Shown here: piece after piece, positions 8,478-16,114 of the stretch
Layout: every line of letters starts with the position of its first letter
Position numbering within the stretch: position 1 is the stretch's first letter
Notes under the pieces: generated by a model
Databases searched by the model: none
What the model was told of the DNA's origin: nothing
What the model saw: the letters and a program-made list of their open reading frames with translations, nothing else
Program-made: the position numbers and the translations under genes
Assembly: GCA_946414095.1 (NCBI GenBank)
Contig: CAMKNB010000002.1
Coordinates: 1 to 64,000, forward strand
Length of the DNA stretch: 64,000 nt
From: an uncultured Mycoplasmatota bacterium
GTDB lineage: Bacteria; Bacillota_I; Bacilli_A; RF39; UBA660
Direction: 5' to 3'

Positions 8478-10283
8478 GTGATAGTTAAAGGTTCAAAAAT
8501 TAATGATAGATATCAAATAATTAAAACATTAGGTGAAGGTGGAATGGCTAATGTATATTTAGCCCATGACACAATATTAGATAGAAATGTTGCAGTTAAA
8601 GTATTAAGAGGAGATCTTGCTAACGATGAAAAATTTGTTAGACGTTTTCAAAGAGAAGCACTTTCTGCATCAAGTTTATCACACCCTAATATTGTTGAAA
8701 TGTATGATGTTGGAGAAGATGATGGACAATATTATATTGTAATGGAATATGTAGATGGTAAAACATTAAAGCAAGTATTAAAATCCCGTGGAAAACTATC
8801 AATTACAGAGGTAATAGATATTATGCTTCAACTTACAGATGGTATGGCACATGCCCATGATGCATACATAATTCATAGGGATATTAAACCACAAAACATA
8901 ATGATACTTTCAAATGGTATGATAAAAATAACTGATTTCGGAGTAGCAGCTTCACTTAATTCAACACAACTTACACAAACAAATTCAGTAATGGGAACGG
9001 TACATTATTTACCTCCAGAACAAGCTCAAGGAAAAGGTTCAACTATTAAGAGTGATATATATTCAATGGGTATAATGATGTATGAACTTCTAACAGGACT
9101 TGTTCCATATAAAGGAGATAATGCAGTAGAAATAGCATTAAAACACTTAAAAGAACCAGTTCCTAGTGTTAGAAAAGTAGATCCTACTATACCACAATCT
9201 ATTGAAAATATAATAATTCGAGCAACTGCTAAAAATCCAAAGAATAGATATACTGATGCTAGAAGTATGCATGAAGACTTAAAAACTGCTTTAGATGATT
9301 CAAGAAAAGATGAAAAAAAATATGTTTATAAATATCCTGAAAACGATTCAGATGACACAAAAAAAGTAGAATCAGAAGTTAAAGCAGCAAAAAAAATAGA
9401 AGATACAAAAAAAGTAGAGAAAGTAAAGAAAGTAGAAAAAGAAATTGAGGAAGACTTTGATGATGTAGATGATGAACCAAGAGGTAAAAAGACATTGATA
9501 GTTTTCTTAAGTATATTTGCTGCTCTTGCACTTGTAACGGTAATTGTTGTATCTAAATTACTTGGAAATTTAGATAGTAATGAGAAAAAACTTATACCTG
9601 ATGTATCTGGTAAAACAATAGTAGATGCAACTAATGAATTGATTGAATTAGGGTTTGATGTAAATACAGAATATAAATATGTAGCAAGTGAAACAATTGA
9701 AGAAGGATTAGTAGTCAGAACTAGTCCAGAAATTGGCACTATGAGAAAGACAAGTGTAGAAATAGTCTTATATGTATCTAGTGGAGAAGCAACATATATA
9801 GTTGAAGACTTTACTGGACAAAATTATTTAGAAGCAAAGGGTAAAATAGAAGCACAATGTGACTGTAATGTTTCAGTTGAAACAGAAAAAGTAAGTGAAA
9901 AAGATAAGAAAAAAGAAGATACTGTTTTAAGAACTGAACCAGCAGCTGGAGAAGCTAGTAAGCTTGGTTCTCAAATAACTATTTATATTCCAGAAGTAGA
10001 GTATAAATATCCAAATTTCACAAGTGGTTATACAGTTGATAAAGTAGAAAAATATTGTAATGAACATGATGTTAAATTAGAAGTAACATATCAAGAAAAT
10101 TCTTCTAAACCAGAAGGTACAATTGTAAAACAAAGTAGAGCTGCTGGAAGTATTGTTACGCCAGGAGCAACGCTTGTAATCACAGTAACTACAATGCCAG
10201 AAACTGAAACACCAACTGATGATGAAGAAGAGGTAGTAGACAACACTACAGAAGAAGAAACAAACGATAATTCAGGGGAGTAA
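8478..10283 (+). CDS. prkC: PASTA-domain Ser/Thr protein kinase (PrkC/Stk)
   Basis: Membrane kinase that senses cell-wall fragments and phosphorylates cytoplasmic targets. The kinase domain spans about residues 10-270, with GEGGMANVY loop, catalytic Lys in VAVKVL near 41, HRDIKPQN and DFGVA. A charged Lys/Glu juxtamembrane segment follows, then one transmembrane helix near 345-365 and three extracellular PASTA repeats (about 375-435, 437-510, 512-575). The tail is acidic. The GTG at 8478 is preferred because GGTGGTGA lies five bases upstream and the prpC stop ends at 8476; GTGs at 8466 and 8469 have no ribosome site. In sporulating relatives PrkC is the germination sensor for muropeptides. 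Confidence 0.95.
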   Translation: MIVKGSKINDRYQIIKTLGEGGMANVYLAHDTILDRNVAVKVLRGDLANDEKFVRRFQREALSASSLSHPNIVEMYDVGEDDGQYYIVMEYVDGKTLKQVLKSRGKLSITEVIDIMLQLTDGMAHAHDAYIIHRDIKPQNIMILSNGMIKITDFGVAASLNSTQLTQTNSVMGTVHYLPPEQAQGKGSTIKSDIYSMGIMMYELLTGLVPYKGDNAVEIALKHLKEPVPSVRKVDPTIPQSIENIIIRATAKNPKNRYTDARSMHEDLKTALDDSRKDEKKYVYKYPENDSDDTKKVESEVKAAKKIEDTKKVEKVKKVEKEIEEDFDDVDDEPRGKKTLIVFLSIFAALALVTVIVVSKLLGNLDSNEKKLIPDVSGKTIVDATNELIELGFDVNTEYKYVASETIEEGLVVRTSPEIGTMRKTSVEIVLYVSSGEATYIVEDFTGQNYLEAKGKIEAQCDCNVSVETEKVSEKDKKKEDTVLRTEPAAGEASKLGSQITIYIPEVEYKYPNFTSGYTVDKVEKYCNEHDVKLEVTYQENSSKPEGTIVKQSRAAGSIVTPGATLVITVTTMPETETPTDDEEEVVDNTTEEETNDNSGE

Positions 10284-10284
10284 T

Positions 10285-11130
10285 ATGAAGGGTAGAATTA
10301 TTTGTATTAATGCAGCTATACATAAAGTATTACTTGAAAATAATACAATTATTGATACAAAAACTAGAGGAAAAATAAGAAATGAAAAAATAGTTCCTGT
10401 AGTAGGTGATATAGTCGTTGTTAATACTGATACTAAAACTATTGAAAAAGTAGAAACTAGAAAAAACTATTTAGAAAGACCTCTAATAGCTAATATAGAT
10501 AAACTATTAATAGTTATGAGTACTTCTATTCCTAGTTTTTCTAGTTACTTAATCGATAAATTTTTAATAATAGCTTATTCAAATAATATAGAACCTATAA
10601 TAGTTATAACTAAAACAGATATGATTTCTATGAAAGAAAAATCTGATATAAAAAAATATATTAACTATTATAGACATTTAGGAATTAAAGTATATGTAAA
10701 TACAAGTGTTAATAAAATTAAAAAAGAATTTTCAGGTTCAGTAGTTGCATTATGTGGACAAACTGGTGCTGGAAAATCTAGTTTACTAAATAGAATTGAT
10801 GCATCATTATCTTTAAAAACTGGAGAAGTATCCGAATCCCTTGGAAGAGGTAAGCATACAACTAGACTAGTGGAATTATTAGAAGTGAACAATGGATTAA
10901 TCGCAGATACTCCTGGATTTAGTTCATTAGATATTAACATTGATAAGAAAGATATAAAAAAATATTACAAAGATTTTAACAAGCCATGTAAATATAGAAC
11001 ATGTTTACATGTAAAAGAAGATGGCTGTAGTATTATAAATTTAAAAGAAAAAGGAAAAATACCAGAGTGGAGATATAATAATTATATAAAATTTATTGAA
11101 GAAGCAAATAAAAACAAGCAGGTATTTTAA
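10285..11130 (+). CDS. rsgA: Ribosome small-subunit maturation GTPase RsgA
   Basis: Circularly permuted GTPase that tests late 30S subunits. The order is an N-terminal OB fold (about 1-65), then TKTD (G4), then the Walker A GQTGAGKSSLLN near residue 158, DTPGFSS (G3) and a C-terminal zinc site made by CKYRTCLH and DGCSI. The permuted motif order and the zinc tail identify the family, and 281 residues is a normal length. GGGGAG overlaps the prkC stop, so the genes are translationally linked. A terminator overlaps the 3' end. Confidence 0.95.
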   Translation: MKGRIICINAAIHKVLLENNTIIDTKTRGKIRNEKIVPVVGDIVVVNTDTKTIEKVETRKNYLERPLIANIDKLLIVMSTSIPSFSSYLIDKFLIIAYSNNIEPIIVITKTDMISMKEKSDIKKYINYYRHLGIKVYVNTSVNKIKKEFSGSVVALCGQTGAGKSSLLNRIDASLSLKTGEVSESLGRGKHTTRLVELLEVNNGLIADTPGFSSLDINIDKKDIKKYYKDFNKPCKYRTCLHVKEDGCSIINLKEKGKIPEWRYNNYIKFIEEANKNKQVF

Positions 11131-11147
11131 TCTTGCTTGTTTTATTT
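11111..11147 (+). terminator. Terminator overlapping the end of rsgA
   Basis: AAAACAAGCA (11111-11120) pairs with TGCTTGTTTT (11134-11143), with the rsgA stop in the loop and TTTATTT downstream. It could reduce read-through into the next gene, which starts at 11159 with no clear promoter of its own. Confidence 0.7.
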
Positions 11148-11158
11148 AAGAGGTATAT

Positions 11159-12724
11159 ATGAGTGAGGAAGAATTACTAGAAAAAAATGTTAGTGGACTT
11201 AGTAAATTAGAAATAATATTAATAGCTAAAGGTACACCTGATTGTGATTGGTATACTAAAACAGAAAGCTTAGATATTATTTGCAAATATAAAAGATTTG
11301 ATTTATTAGAATCTACTGTTCCAGGCGCTTTATTACTAAGACATAAAACAATTAATGAAACATATTTAGATTTTATTCTAGATTGTTTTAATAATGGATA
11401 TGATGTTAACTTAGATGCATTTTCTCCTGAATTTTATGTATCTCAATTAGATCAAATAGCTTCTTATTATATTACATTCGCAGAACATGATTTAATAGAA
11501 TATATTTCACCAATTACTAAAGAAGAATTATTCAAAAAGAAAAAAGGTAAAAAGCTAATAGATATTCTTTTTGAAAAAAATGCAAAAGTAACATTAACTA
11601 AAATAATACCTGATAATTTAAAGAAGGACTTTGATATTGCAATCTATTTAAAACAACATGGATATGTTCAATTAGATATTGATTTACCTATGATGGAAGA
11701 TAGTTTCACAGAAAGTTATTTAGACACTTATTATAAAAGTATAAAACCAGATAGAATTAGTGATGAAGCAAAGATAGCGTTAGATGTATTAAGATCATTT
11801 TTAATAGATGATGGTAAGAGTGATGAATATCTAGTTGATTTATTAATTAAATCATATGAATATCAAATATCAAGTTCTAATCCATATGCATTAAGAGAGT
11901 TAGAACAACTCTCATATATAAAACTTAATAATCCTGAATTTAGATTAACAAGAGGAAAAGTAAGTTGTTTCTATGATGGAAGAAATGAAATAATAATAAA
12001 TGATAATATAATAAATACAATTAATCACGAAATTGGCCATGCATTATTTCATTTACTGGAAGATGTTAACTTACCAATTTGGTATGAAAGTGTTAAGAAA
12101 CAAATTAAGAGCAATCCAGAGACTCTTATGAAAGTAAACGAATTATCAAAGAAATATGAGAAAATAAGAAATGAAATATTATCAAGAGCAAATAATTATT
12201 ATGAAATGGCTGACTTTGATGAAGAAGAAATGCAAAAGTTTATAGATACAGAAAAATCTAAAAAAATAGAATCATATAAACAAAAAGGATTTAGTGAAGA
12301 AGAATTAGAATTATTATTTAATAAAGAGTTTAGCATTAAAAACTATAAACGTCAGCATAGAAGAATCAGAATAAATGAAATGAGAGAAACAATTTTAAGA
12401 TGCGAGTATAGTTATTTTATAGCAGTATGTGACATAGTTGATGCTATATATGATGGAAAATACTGGGATGAAAAATTAATGTTACCAGGAAACGAACCTA
12501 TAAAGGCTACTTCCGGTCATGGGATTAATTATTATTCAGATGAAATGAATCAACTTGATGAAATAATAGCTAATTATTCTGAAATAATAAAGTCACCTAA
12601 TAGAAAAGAAGGATTAGAACTTCTAGAAAGTGTATTAGGAATAGAATTTACAAATAAATTAAAAGAATATTATGAACAAAATATAGTTTATTCAAGAACA
12701 TATGAAGGAGAATTGAAATTATGA
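11159..12724 (+). CDS. Putative zinc metallopeptidase (HExxH) of unknown family
   Basis: The 521-residue protein has no signal peptide or transmembrane segment and is probably cytoplasmic. The motif HEIGHALFH near residue 289 fits HExxH, and a preceding IIINDNIINTIN strand-helix resembles the active-site helix of gluzincin-type peptidases. A long coiled, charged helix (about 315-400) follows. The third metal ligand cannot be assigned by eye; later candidates are NEMRE and HGINYY. It lies between rsgA and rpe, usually neighbours, and overlaps rpe by ATGA. The start follows AAGAGG. Peptidase activity is inference. Confidence 0.65.
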   Translation: MSEEELLEKNVSGLSKLEIILIAKGTPDCDWYTKTESLDIICKYKRFDLLESTVPGALLLRHKTINETYLDFILDCFNNGYDVNLDAFSPEFYVSQLDQIASYYITFAEHDLIEYISPITKEELFKKKKGKKLIDILFEKNAKVTLTKIIPDNLKKDFDIAIYLKQHGYVQLDIDLPMMEDSFTESYLDTYYKSIKPDRISDEAKIALDVLRSFLIDDGKSDEYLVDLLIKSYEYQISSSNPYALRELEQLSYIKLNNPEFRLTRGKVSCFYDGRNEIIINDNIINTINHEIGHALFHLLEDVNLPIWYESVKKQIKSNPETLMKVNELSKKYEKIRNEILSRANNYYEMADFDEEEMQKFIDTEKSKKIESYKQKGFSEEELELLFNKEFSIKNYKRQHRRIRINEMRETILRCEYSYFIAVCDIVDAIYDGKYWDEKLMLPGNEPIKATSGHGINYYSDEMNQLDEIIANYSEIIKSPNRKEGLELLESVLGIEFTNKLKEYYEQNIVYSRTYEGELKL

Positions 12725-13356
12725 AAGTAAGTGTATCAATACTATCTAGTAGTATTAAAGCAAGTGATATTGTTAAAGAGTTAGATAAAACAAATGCAGA
12801 CTTTATACATCTTGATATTATGGATGGAAAATTTGTTGAAAATAAAACTTGGACATTTTCTGAAATAAAGAAAATTACAAGTTATTCAAAATTACCATTA
12901 GATGTTCATTTGATGGTAAAAAATCCAGAAAAATATATTGAAGATTATGCTATGTTAAATACAACATATTTAGCTTTTCATTATGAAGCAGTTAAAGATA
13001 TCAACAAAATGATTGATTTAGTAAAAAATTATGGACTAAAAGTAGGAATAGCAATTAATCCAGAAACAAATGAAGAAGTGCTTTATCCATATTTAAAAGA
13101 TATTGATGAAGTTCTTGTTATGAGTGTACATCCAGGTAAAAGTGGACAATCATTCATAGACGCTTCTGTTAATAAAATTAAAAATATAAAAGATGAAATA
13201 ATAAAACAAAATACTAACACAATAGTATCAGTAGATGGCGGAATAAATAATGAAACAGCACTTCTTTGCAAAGAAGCAGGAGTTGATAGATTAGTTTCTG
13301 CATCATATTTACATAATAATCTAAAAGAAAACATTAATATTTTAAAGAATATTTAA
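12721..13356 (+). CDS. rpe: Ribulose-phosphate 3-epimerase
   Basis: Interconverts ribulose-5-phosphate and xylulose-5-phosphate in the pentose phosphate pathway. TIM-barrel signatures are clear: SILSSSI at strand 1, DFIHLDIMDGKFV with metal ligands near residue 33, LDVHLMV, MSVHPGKSGQSFI near 133 and VSVDGGIN near 166. The 211-residue length is normal. It overlaps the upstream gene by ATGA and its position after prkC-rsgA is conserved in Bacillus. Confidence 0.95.
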   Translation: MKVSVSILSSSIKASDIVKELDKTNADFIHLDIMDGKFVENKTWTFSEIKKITSYSKLPLDVHLMVKNPEKYIEDYAMLNTTYLAFHYEAVKDINKMIDLVKNYGLKVGIAINPETNEEVLYPYLKDIDEVLVMSVHPGKSGQSFIDASVNKIKNIKDEIIKQNTNTIVSVDGGINNETALLCKEAGVDRLVSASYLHNNLKENINILKNI

Positions 13357-13366
13357 GAGGTATATT

Positions 13367-13576
13367 ATGGATGATGATTATAAATTATATTTACTTGCTG
13401 AACTAAGATATAAAGATGAAAATAAAGATAAAAATGAATCTGAAATATTTCCAAGTGATTGGTATGGTTCAAAAAATTATAATTTTAAAACTATAATAAT
13501 TTTAGAAGCAATAAAAAACAATAAGTTAATTAAAGAAACTGAATTATATAAAGAGTTTCAAGAACATGTGAATTAA
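13367..13576 (+). CDS. Small protein of unknown function
   Basis: The 69-residue charged protein begins MDDDYKLYLLAELRYKDENK and contains FPSDWYGSKNY in the middle, a phrase that may mark a small conserved family, but I do not recognise it. AGAGG precedes the ATG eleven bases after rpe, so it is the last gene of the prpC-rpe unit. A strong terminator follows directly. It is probably soluble, with no membrane stretch. Confidence 0.6.
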   Translation: MDDDYKLYLLAELRYKDENKDKNESEIFPSDWYGSKNYNFKTIIILEAIKNNKLIKETELYKEFQEHVN

Positions 13577-13600
13577 CATCTTTAAAAAAGATGTTTTTTT
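13575..13600 (+). terminator. Terminator of the prpC-rpe unit
   Basis: AACATCTTT (13575-13583) and AAAGATGTT (13587-13595), followed by T to 13600. Confidence 0.85.
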
Positions 13601-13608
13601 ATGTAAAA

Positions 13609-13622
13609 AAAAGAAGTGTTTT
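13609..13622 (+). repeat. 14-base motif AAAAGAAGTGTTTT, copy 1
   Basis: This exact 14-mer also occurs at 25412-25425, and in inverted form at 25460-25473. Here it lies just downstream of a terminator and overlaps a possible -35 (TTGATG, 13621-13626) of the bacteriocin operon. Confidence 0.7.
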
Positions 13623-13661
13623 GATGTTTCTATGGCTAATTATATTAATAGGAGGATAAAA

Positions 13662-15734
13662 ATGCAAAATAAAAAACACTTTGTTAAACAATCAGGTTAC
13701 AAAGACTGTGCATCTGCTTCTTTATTAACAATAATGAATTACTATGGATTTAATACATCGCTAGATGAAGTATCATATGTATTAAAAACAAATAATTCAG
13801 GAACAAATGCTTTAAATATAATAAATGGATGCAAATATTTTGGATTTGATGGATATGGAATACATTATAGTTATGATGAAATAATTAATAATAAAGTAAA
13901 TATGCCAATAATATGTCATACAATAAAAAATAATATGTATCATTTTATAGTTGTTTTTTCTTCTAATAAAAAATATTTAATAGTAAATGATCCCTCTTCA
14001 AATATAAATAGAATTAGTCATGAATATTTTAAAAAGATTTATTTAAATACTTCACTTGTTATATATCCAGTTAAAATACAAAAGAACACTATAAAGAGTA
14101 AATCTTTATGTAATTTTATATTTGATTATATAAAACTAGAAAAGAATACAATAATAAAAAATATAATTATTTCATTTATTTACATATTATTATCAATATT
14201 GACAAATTATTATTTATTAATAATATTAGATGTTATTCTTCCCCAATATAACTATAAATTATTCTTAGTATTAACAATATGCTTTTTAAATATTTATATT
14301 ATTAAAAACTTATTATATTTTATTAGAGAAAAGAGTACTTTTAAAATTGAAAAAAATCTGTATAAAAAAATAAACATAAATATTATAAATAGCATTTTTA
14401 ATCTTCCTTATAATTTCTTTAAATCTAAATCTACTTCAGAAATACAAACTAGAATTGATGATATTAAAATCATAAAAACTTACTTATCAAAAATAATTGT
14501 CACAATTAGTATGGATACTACTTTTATAATTGTTAGTTCAATAATATTATTAAACATTAATATTAAATTATTTATAATTAGTTTAATAGAAATATTATTA
14601 TATTTTCTTGTGTACTTGCTATTTAAAAATAACTTCATAATTAAAAGTGAGGAGGTGTTAGAGAGTGAAAGTGAATATAACAAAGAGTTATATGAAAGTA
14701 TAAATGGTTATGAAGTGAATAGAAATTTAAATAATATTAATGAACAAAATAAAAAAGTAGAAATTAGTTTTATAAAGTATGTTAATAAAATTAATAATTA
14801 TGAAAATCTAACTAATAAAGAATTGTTACTAAAAAATATAATAACAGATGTATTCTATGTTACATCTATATTTATTGGAATAAGATTTGTTATTGATAAT
14901 TATATTACACTTGGAAACTTTATTTTATTTAATAGTATATTATATTATTTTAGTGAACCAATTAAAAATATGATTGAACTTAAAAATAATTTAATATATT
15001 TAAAAACTACATATAGAAGAATGAATGATATATTACTTTTTAAGAAAAATAAAAGTATAGTAAAAAAACAAATATTAAAAAAAGATATTATTATTAATAA
15101 TTTAAGTTATAGTATAAATGGAATAGATTATTTGTTTGAAAATATTAATCTTGAAATAAAATATGGAGATAAAATATTAATATATGGTAAAAGTGGTAGT
15201 GGTAAAAGCACATTAATAAAAATAATATTAAAATATTTAAGTGATTATAAAGGCAATATATATTTTGACAATATTAATCTAAAGGATATGAGTGATTATA
15301 TTATTAGTGATAATTTTACATATGTATCACAAAACAGTTTTATTAATAATGATACTTTAATAAATAATATTATTATTAATAAGAATATTAGTGAAGATGA
15401 ATATGAAAGAGTAATTAATATATGTAACTTAAATACATTTAGAGATTCTAAATTTAATAGAAACAATTTTGTTATAGAAGAAGATGGTTTTAATATATCA
15501 GGAGGAGAAAGACAAAAAATAATACTTGCTAGAAGTTTACTAAAAAATAGTAACTATATAGTACTTGATGAAGCATTAAGTGAAGTTGGATTTGATGAAG
15601 AGAAAGAAATAATAAATAAGATATTAGAATATTATAATGATAAAACAATTATTTATATTTCACATAAAAAAGAAATAATTGATTTATTTACAAGCAAATA
15701 TAAATTAGAAAGGAGTTGTGGTTATGTTAAGTGA
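13662..15734 (+). CDS. Peptidase-containing ABC transporter (C39 bacteriocin exporter)
   Basis: Cuts double-glycine leaders from small peptides and exports them. An N-terminal C39 peptidase has Gln10, Cys16 (KQSGYKDCASAS), His94 (MYHFIVV) and Asp110 (NDPSS). A transmembrane domain spans about residues 155-425. The ATPase has Walker A GKSGSGKST, signature SGGERQ and Walker B YIVLDEA. The 690-residue length is typical. The ATG at 13662 is chosen because AGGAGG (13650-13655) lies six bases upstream; the ATG at 13632 lacks a ribosome site. Two double-glycine peptide genes follow, the first overlapping its 3' end. The gene is visibly richer in Ile/Asn and AT than its neighbours, which fits transfer. 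No HlyD-type accessory protein is nearby. Confidence 0.93.
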   Translation: MQNKKHFVKQSGYKDCASASLLTIMNYYGFNTSLDEVSYVLKTNNSGTNALNIINGCKYFGFDGYGIHYSYDEIINNKVNMPIICHTIKNNMYHFIVVFSSNKKYLIVNDPSSNINRISHEYFKKIYLNTSLVIYPVKIQKNTIKSKSLCNFIFDYIKLEKNTIIKNIIISFIYILLSILTNYYLLIILDVILPQYNYKLFLVLTICFLNIYIIKNLLYFIREKSTFKIEKNLYKKININIINSIFNLPYNFFKSKSTSEIQTRIDDIKIIKTYLSKIIVTISMDTTFIIVSSIILLNINIKLFIISLIEILLYFLVYLLFKNNFIIKSEEVLESESEYNKELYESINGYEVNRNLNNINEQNKKVEISFIKYVNKINNYENLTNKELLLKNIITDVFYVTSIFIGIRFVIDNYITLGNFILFNSILYYFSEPIKNMIELKNNLIYLKTTYRRMNDILLFKKNKSIVKKQILKKDIIINNLSYSINGIDYLFENINLEIKYGDKILIYGKSGSGKSTLIKIILKYLSDYKGNIYFDNINLKDMSDYIISDNFTYVSQNSFINNDTLINNIIINKNISEDEYERVINICNLNTFRDSKFNRNNFVIEEDGFNISGGERQKIILARSLLKNSNYIVLDEALSEVGFDEEKEIINKILEYYNDKTIIYISHKKEIIDLFTSKYKLERSCGYVK

Positions 15735-15855
15735 AGAAGAACTAAGAAGTGTACATGGAGGATTTGCAAAAGGAGTAATAGTTAGTATTGCAAGTTATGT
15801 AATATCTTTCATAATTGGAGTTTTCGATGGCTATTATAGACCACTTGGTTGTTAA
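15724..15855 (+). CDS. Double-glycine leader peptide, putative bacteriocin subunit 1
   Basis: Encodes 43 residues. The 13-residue leader MLSEEELRSVHGG fits the double-glycine consensus exactly (Leu -12, Ser -11, Glu -8, Leu -7, Val -4, GG). The mature part is 30 residues: hydrophobic and small residues, then a GxxxG (GVFDG), then YYRPLGC, ending in Cys. It overlaps the exporter by 11 bases, and AGGAG (AAAGGAGTTGTGGTT) lies upstream of the ATG. The pairing with a second peptide and the GxxxG motif suggest a class IIb two-peptide bacteriocin. A signalling peptide is the main alternative. Confidence 0.85.
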   Translation: MLSEEELRSVHGGFAKGVIVSIASYVISFIIGVFDGYYRPLGC

Positions 15856-15857
15856 AA

Positions 15858-16019
15858 ATGAGTGAAACTGAATTATATGATATAAAAGGTGGAAGTTCAT
15901 TAAATTCTACAATGTTAAATGCTATTGTAAGAGCTTTTAATCTTTCTTTAGAACTTGGAAGAATGTTAGGAAGTTATATAAGAAGAAAAAGAAATAGAAT
16001 GTTATGCCCAATAAAATAG
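15858..16019 (+). CDS. Double-glycine leader peptide, putative bacteriocin subunit 2
   Basis: Encodes 53 residues and starts two bases after subunit 1 ends. The 12-residue leader MSETELYDIKGG has Met -12, Ser -11, Glu -8, Leu -7, Ile -4 and GG. The 41-residue mature part is amphipathic, has one GxxxG (GRMLG), a strongly basic stretch (IRRKRNRM) and one Cys followed by PIK. The basic tail fits membrane attack. Like subunit 1 it has a single Cys near the C-terminus. No immunity gene is recognisable next to it. The 3' end lies inside a terminator stem. Confidence 0.83.
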   Translation: MSETELYDIKGGSSLNSTMLNAIVRAFNLSLELGRMLGSYIRRKRNRMLCPIK

Positions 16020-16041
16020 GTTAGAAATAACCTATTTTTTT
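16014..16041 (+). terminator. Terminator of the bacteriocin operon
   Basis: AAATAGGTTA (16014-16023) pairs with TAACCTATTT (16028-16037) around GAAA, followed by T. It overlaps the stop codon of subunit 2. Confidence 0.88.
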
Positions 16042-16064
16042 ATGTATATTATAAATGTTATAAG

Positions 16065-16092
16065 TTGACATATATTTTAATATTAGTATAAT
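16065..16092 (+). promoter_or_regulatory. Sigma-A promoter of the ABC exporter pair
   Basis: TTGACA (16065-16070) and TATAAT (16087-16092), 16 bases apart, followed by GAGGTGA five bases before the ATG at 16115. Confidence 0.85.
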
Positions 16093-16114
16093 TAATTAAG
16101 ATTGAGGTGAAAAA

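Noticed and set aside
13575..13662. A second short gene in the bacteriocin leader
   Set aside because: Only a terminator, the 14-base motif and the ribosome site are visible; no ORF with a ribosome site.
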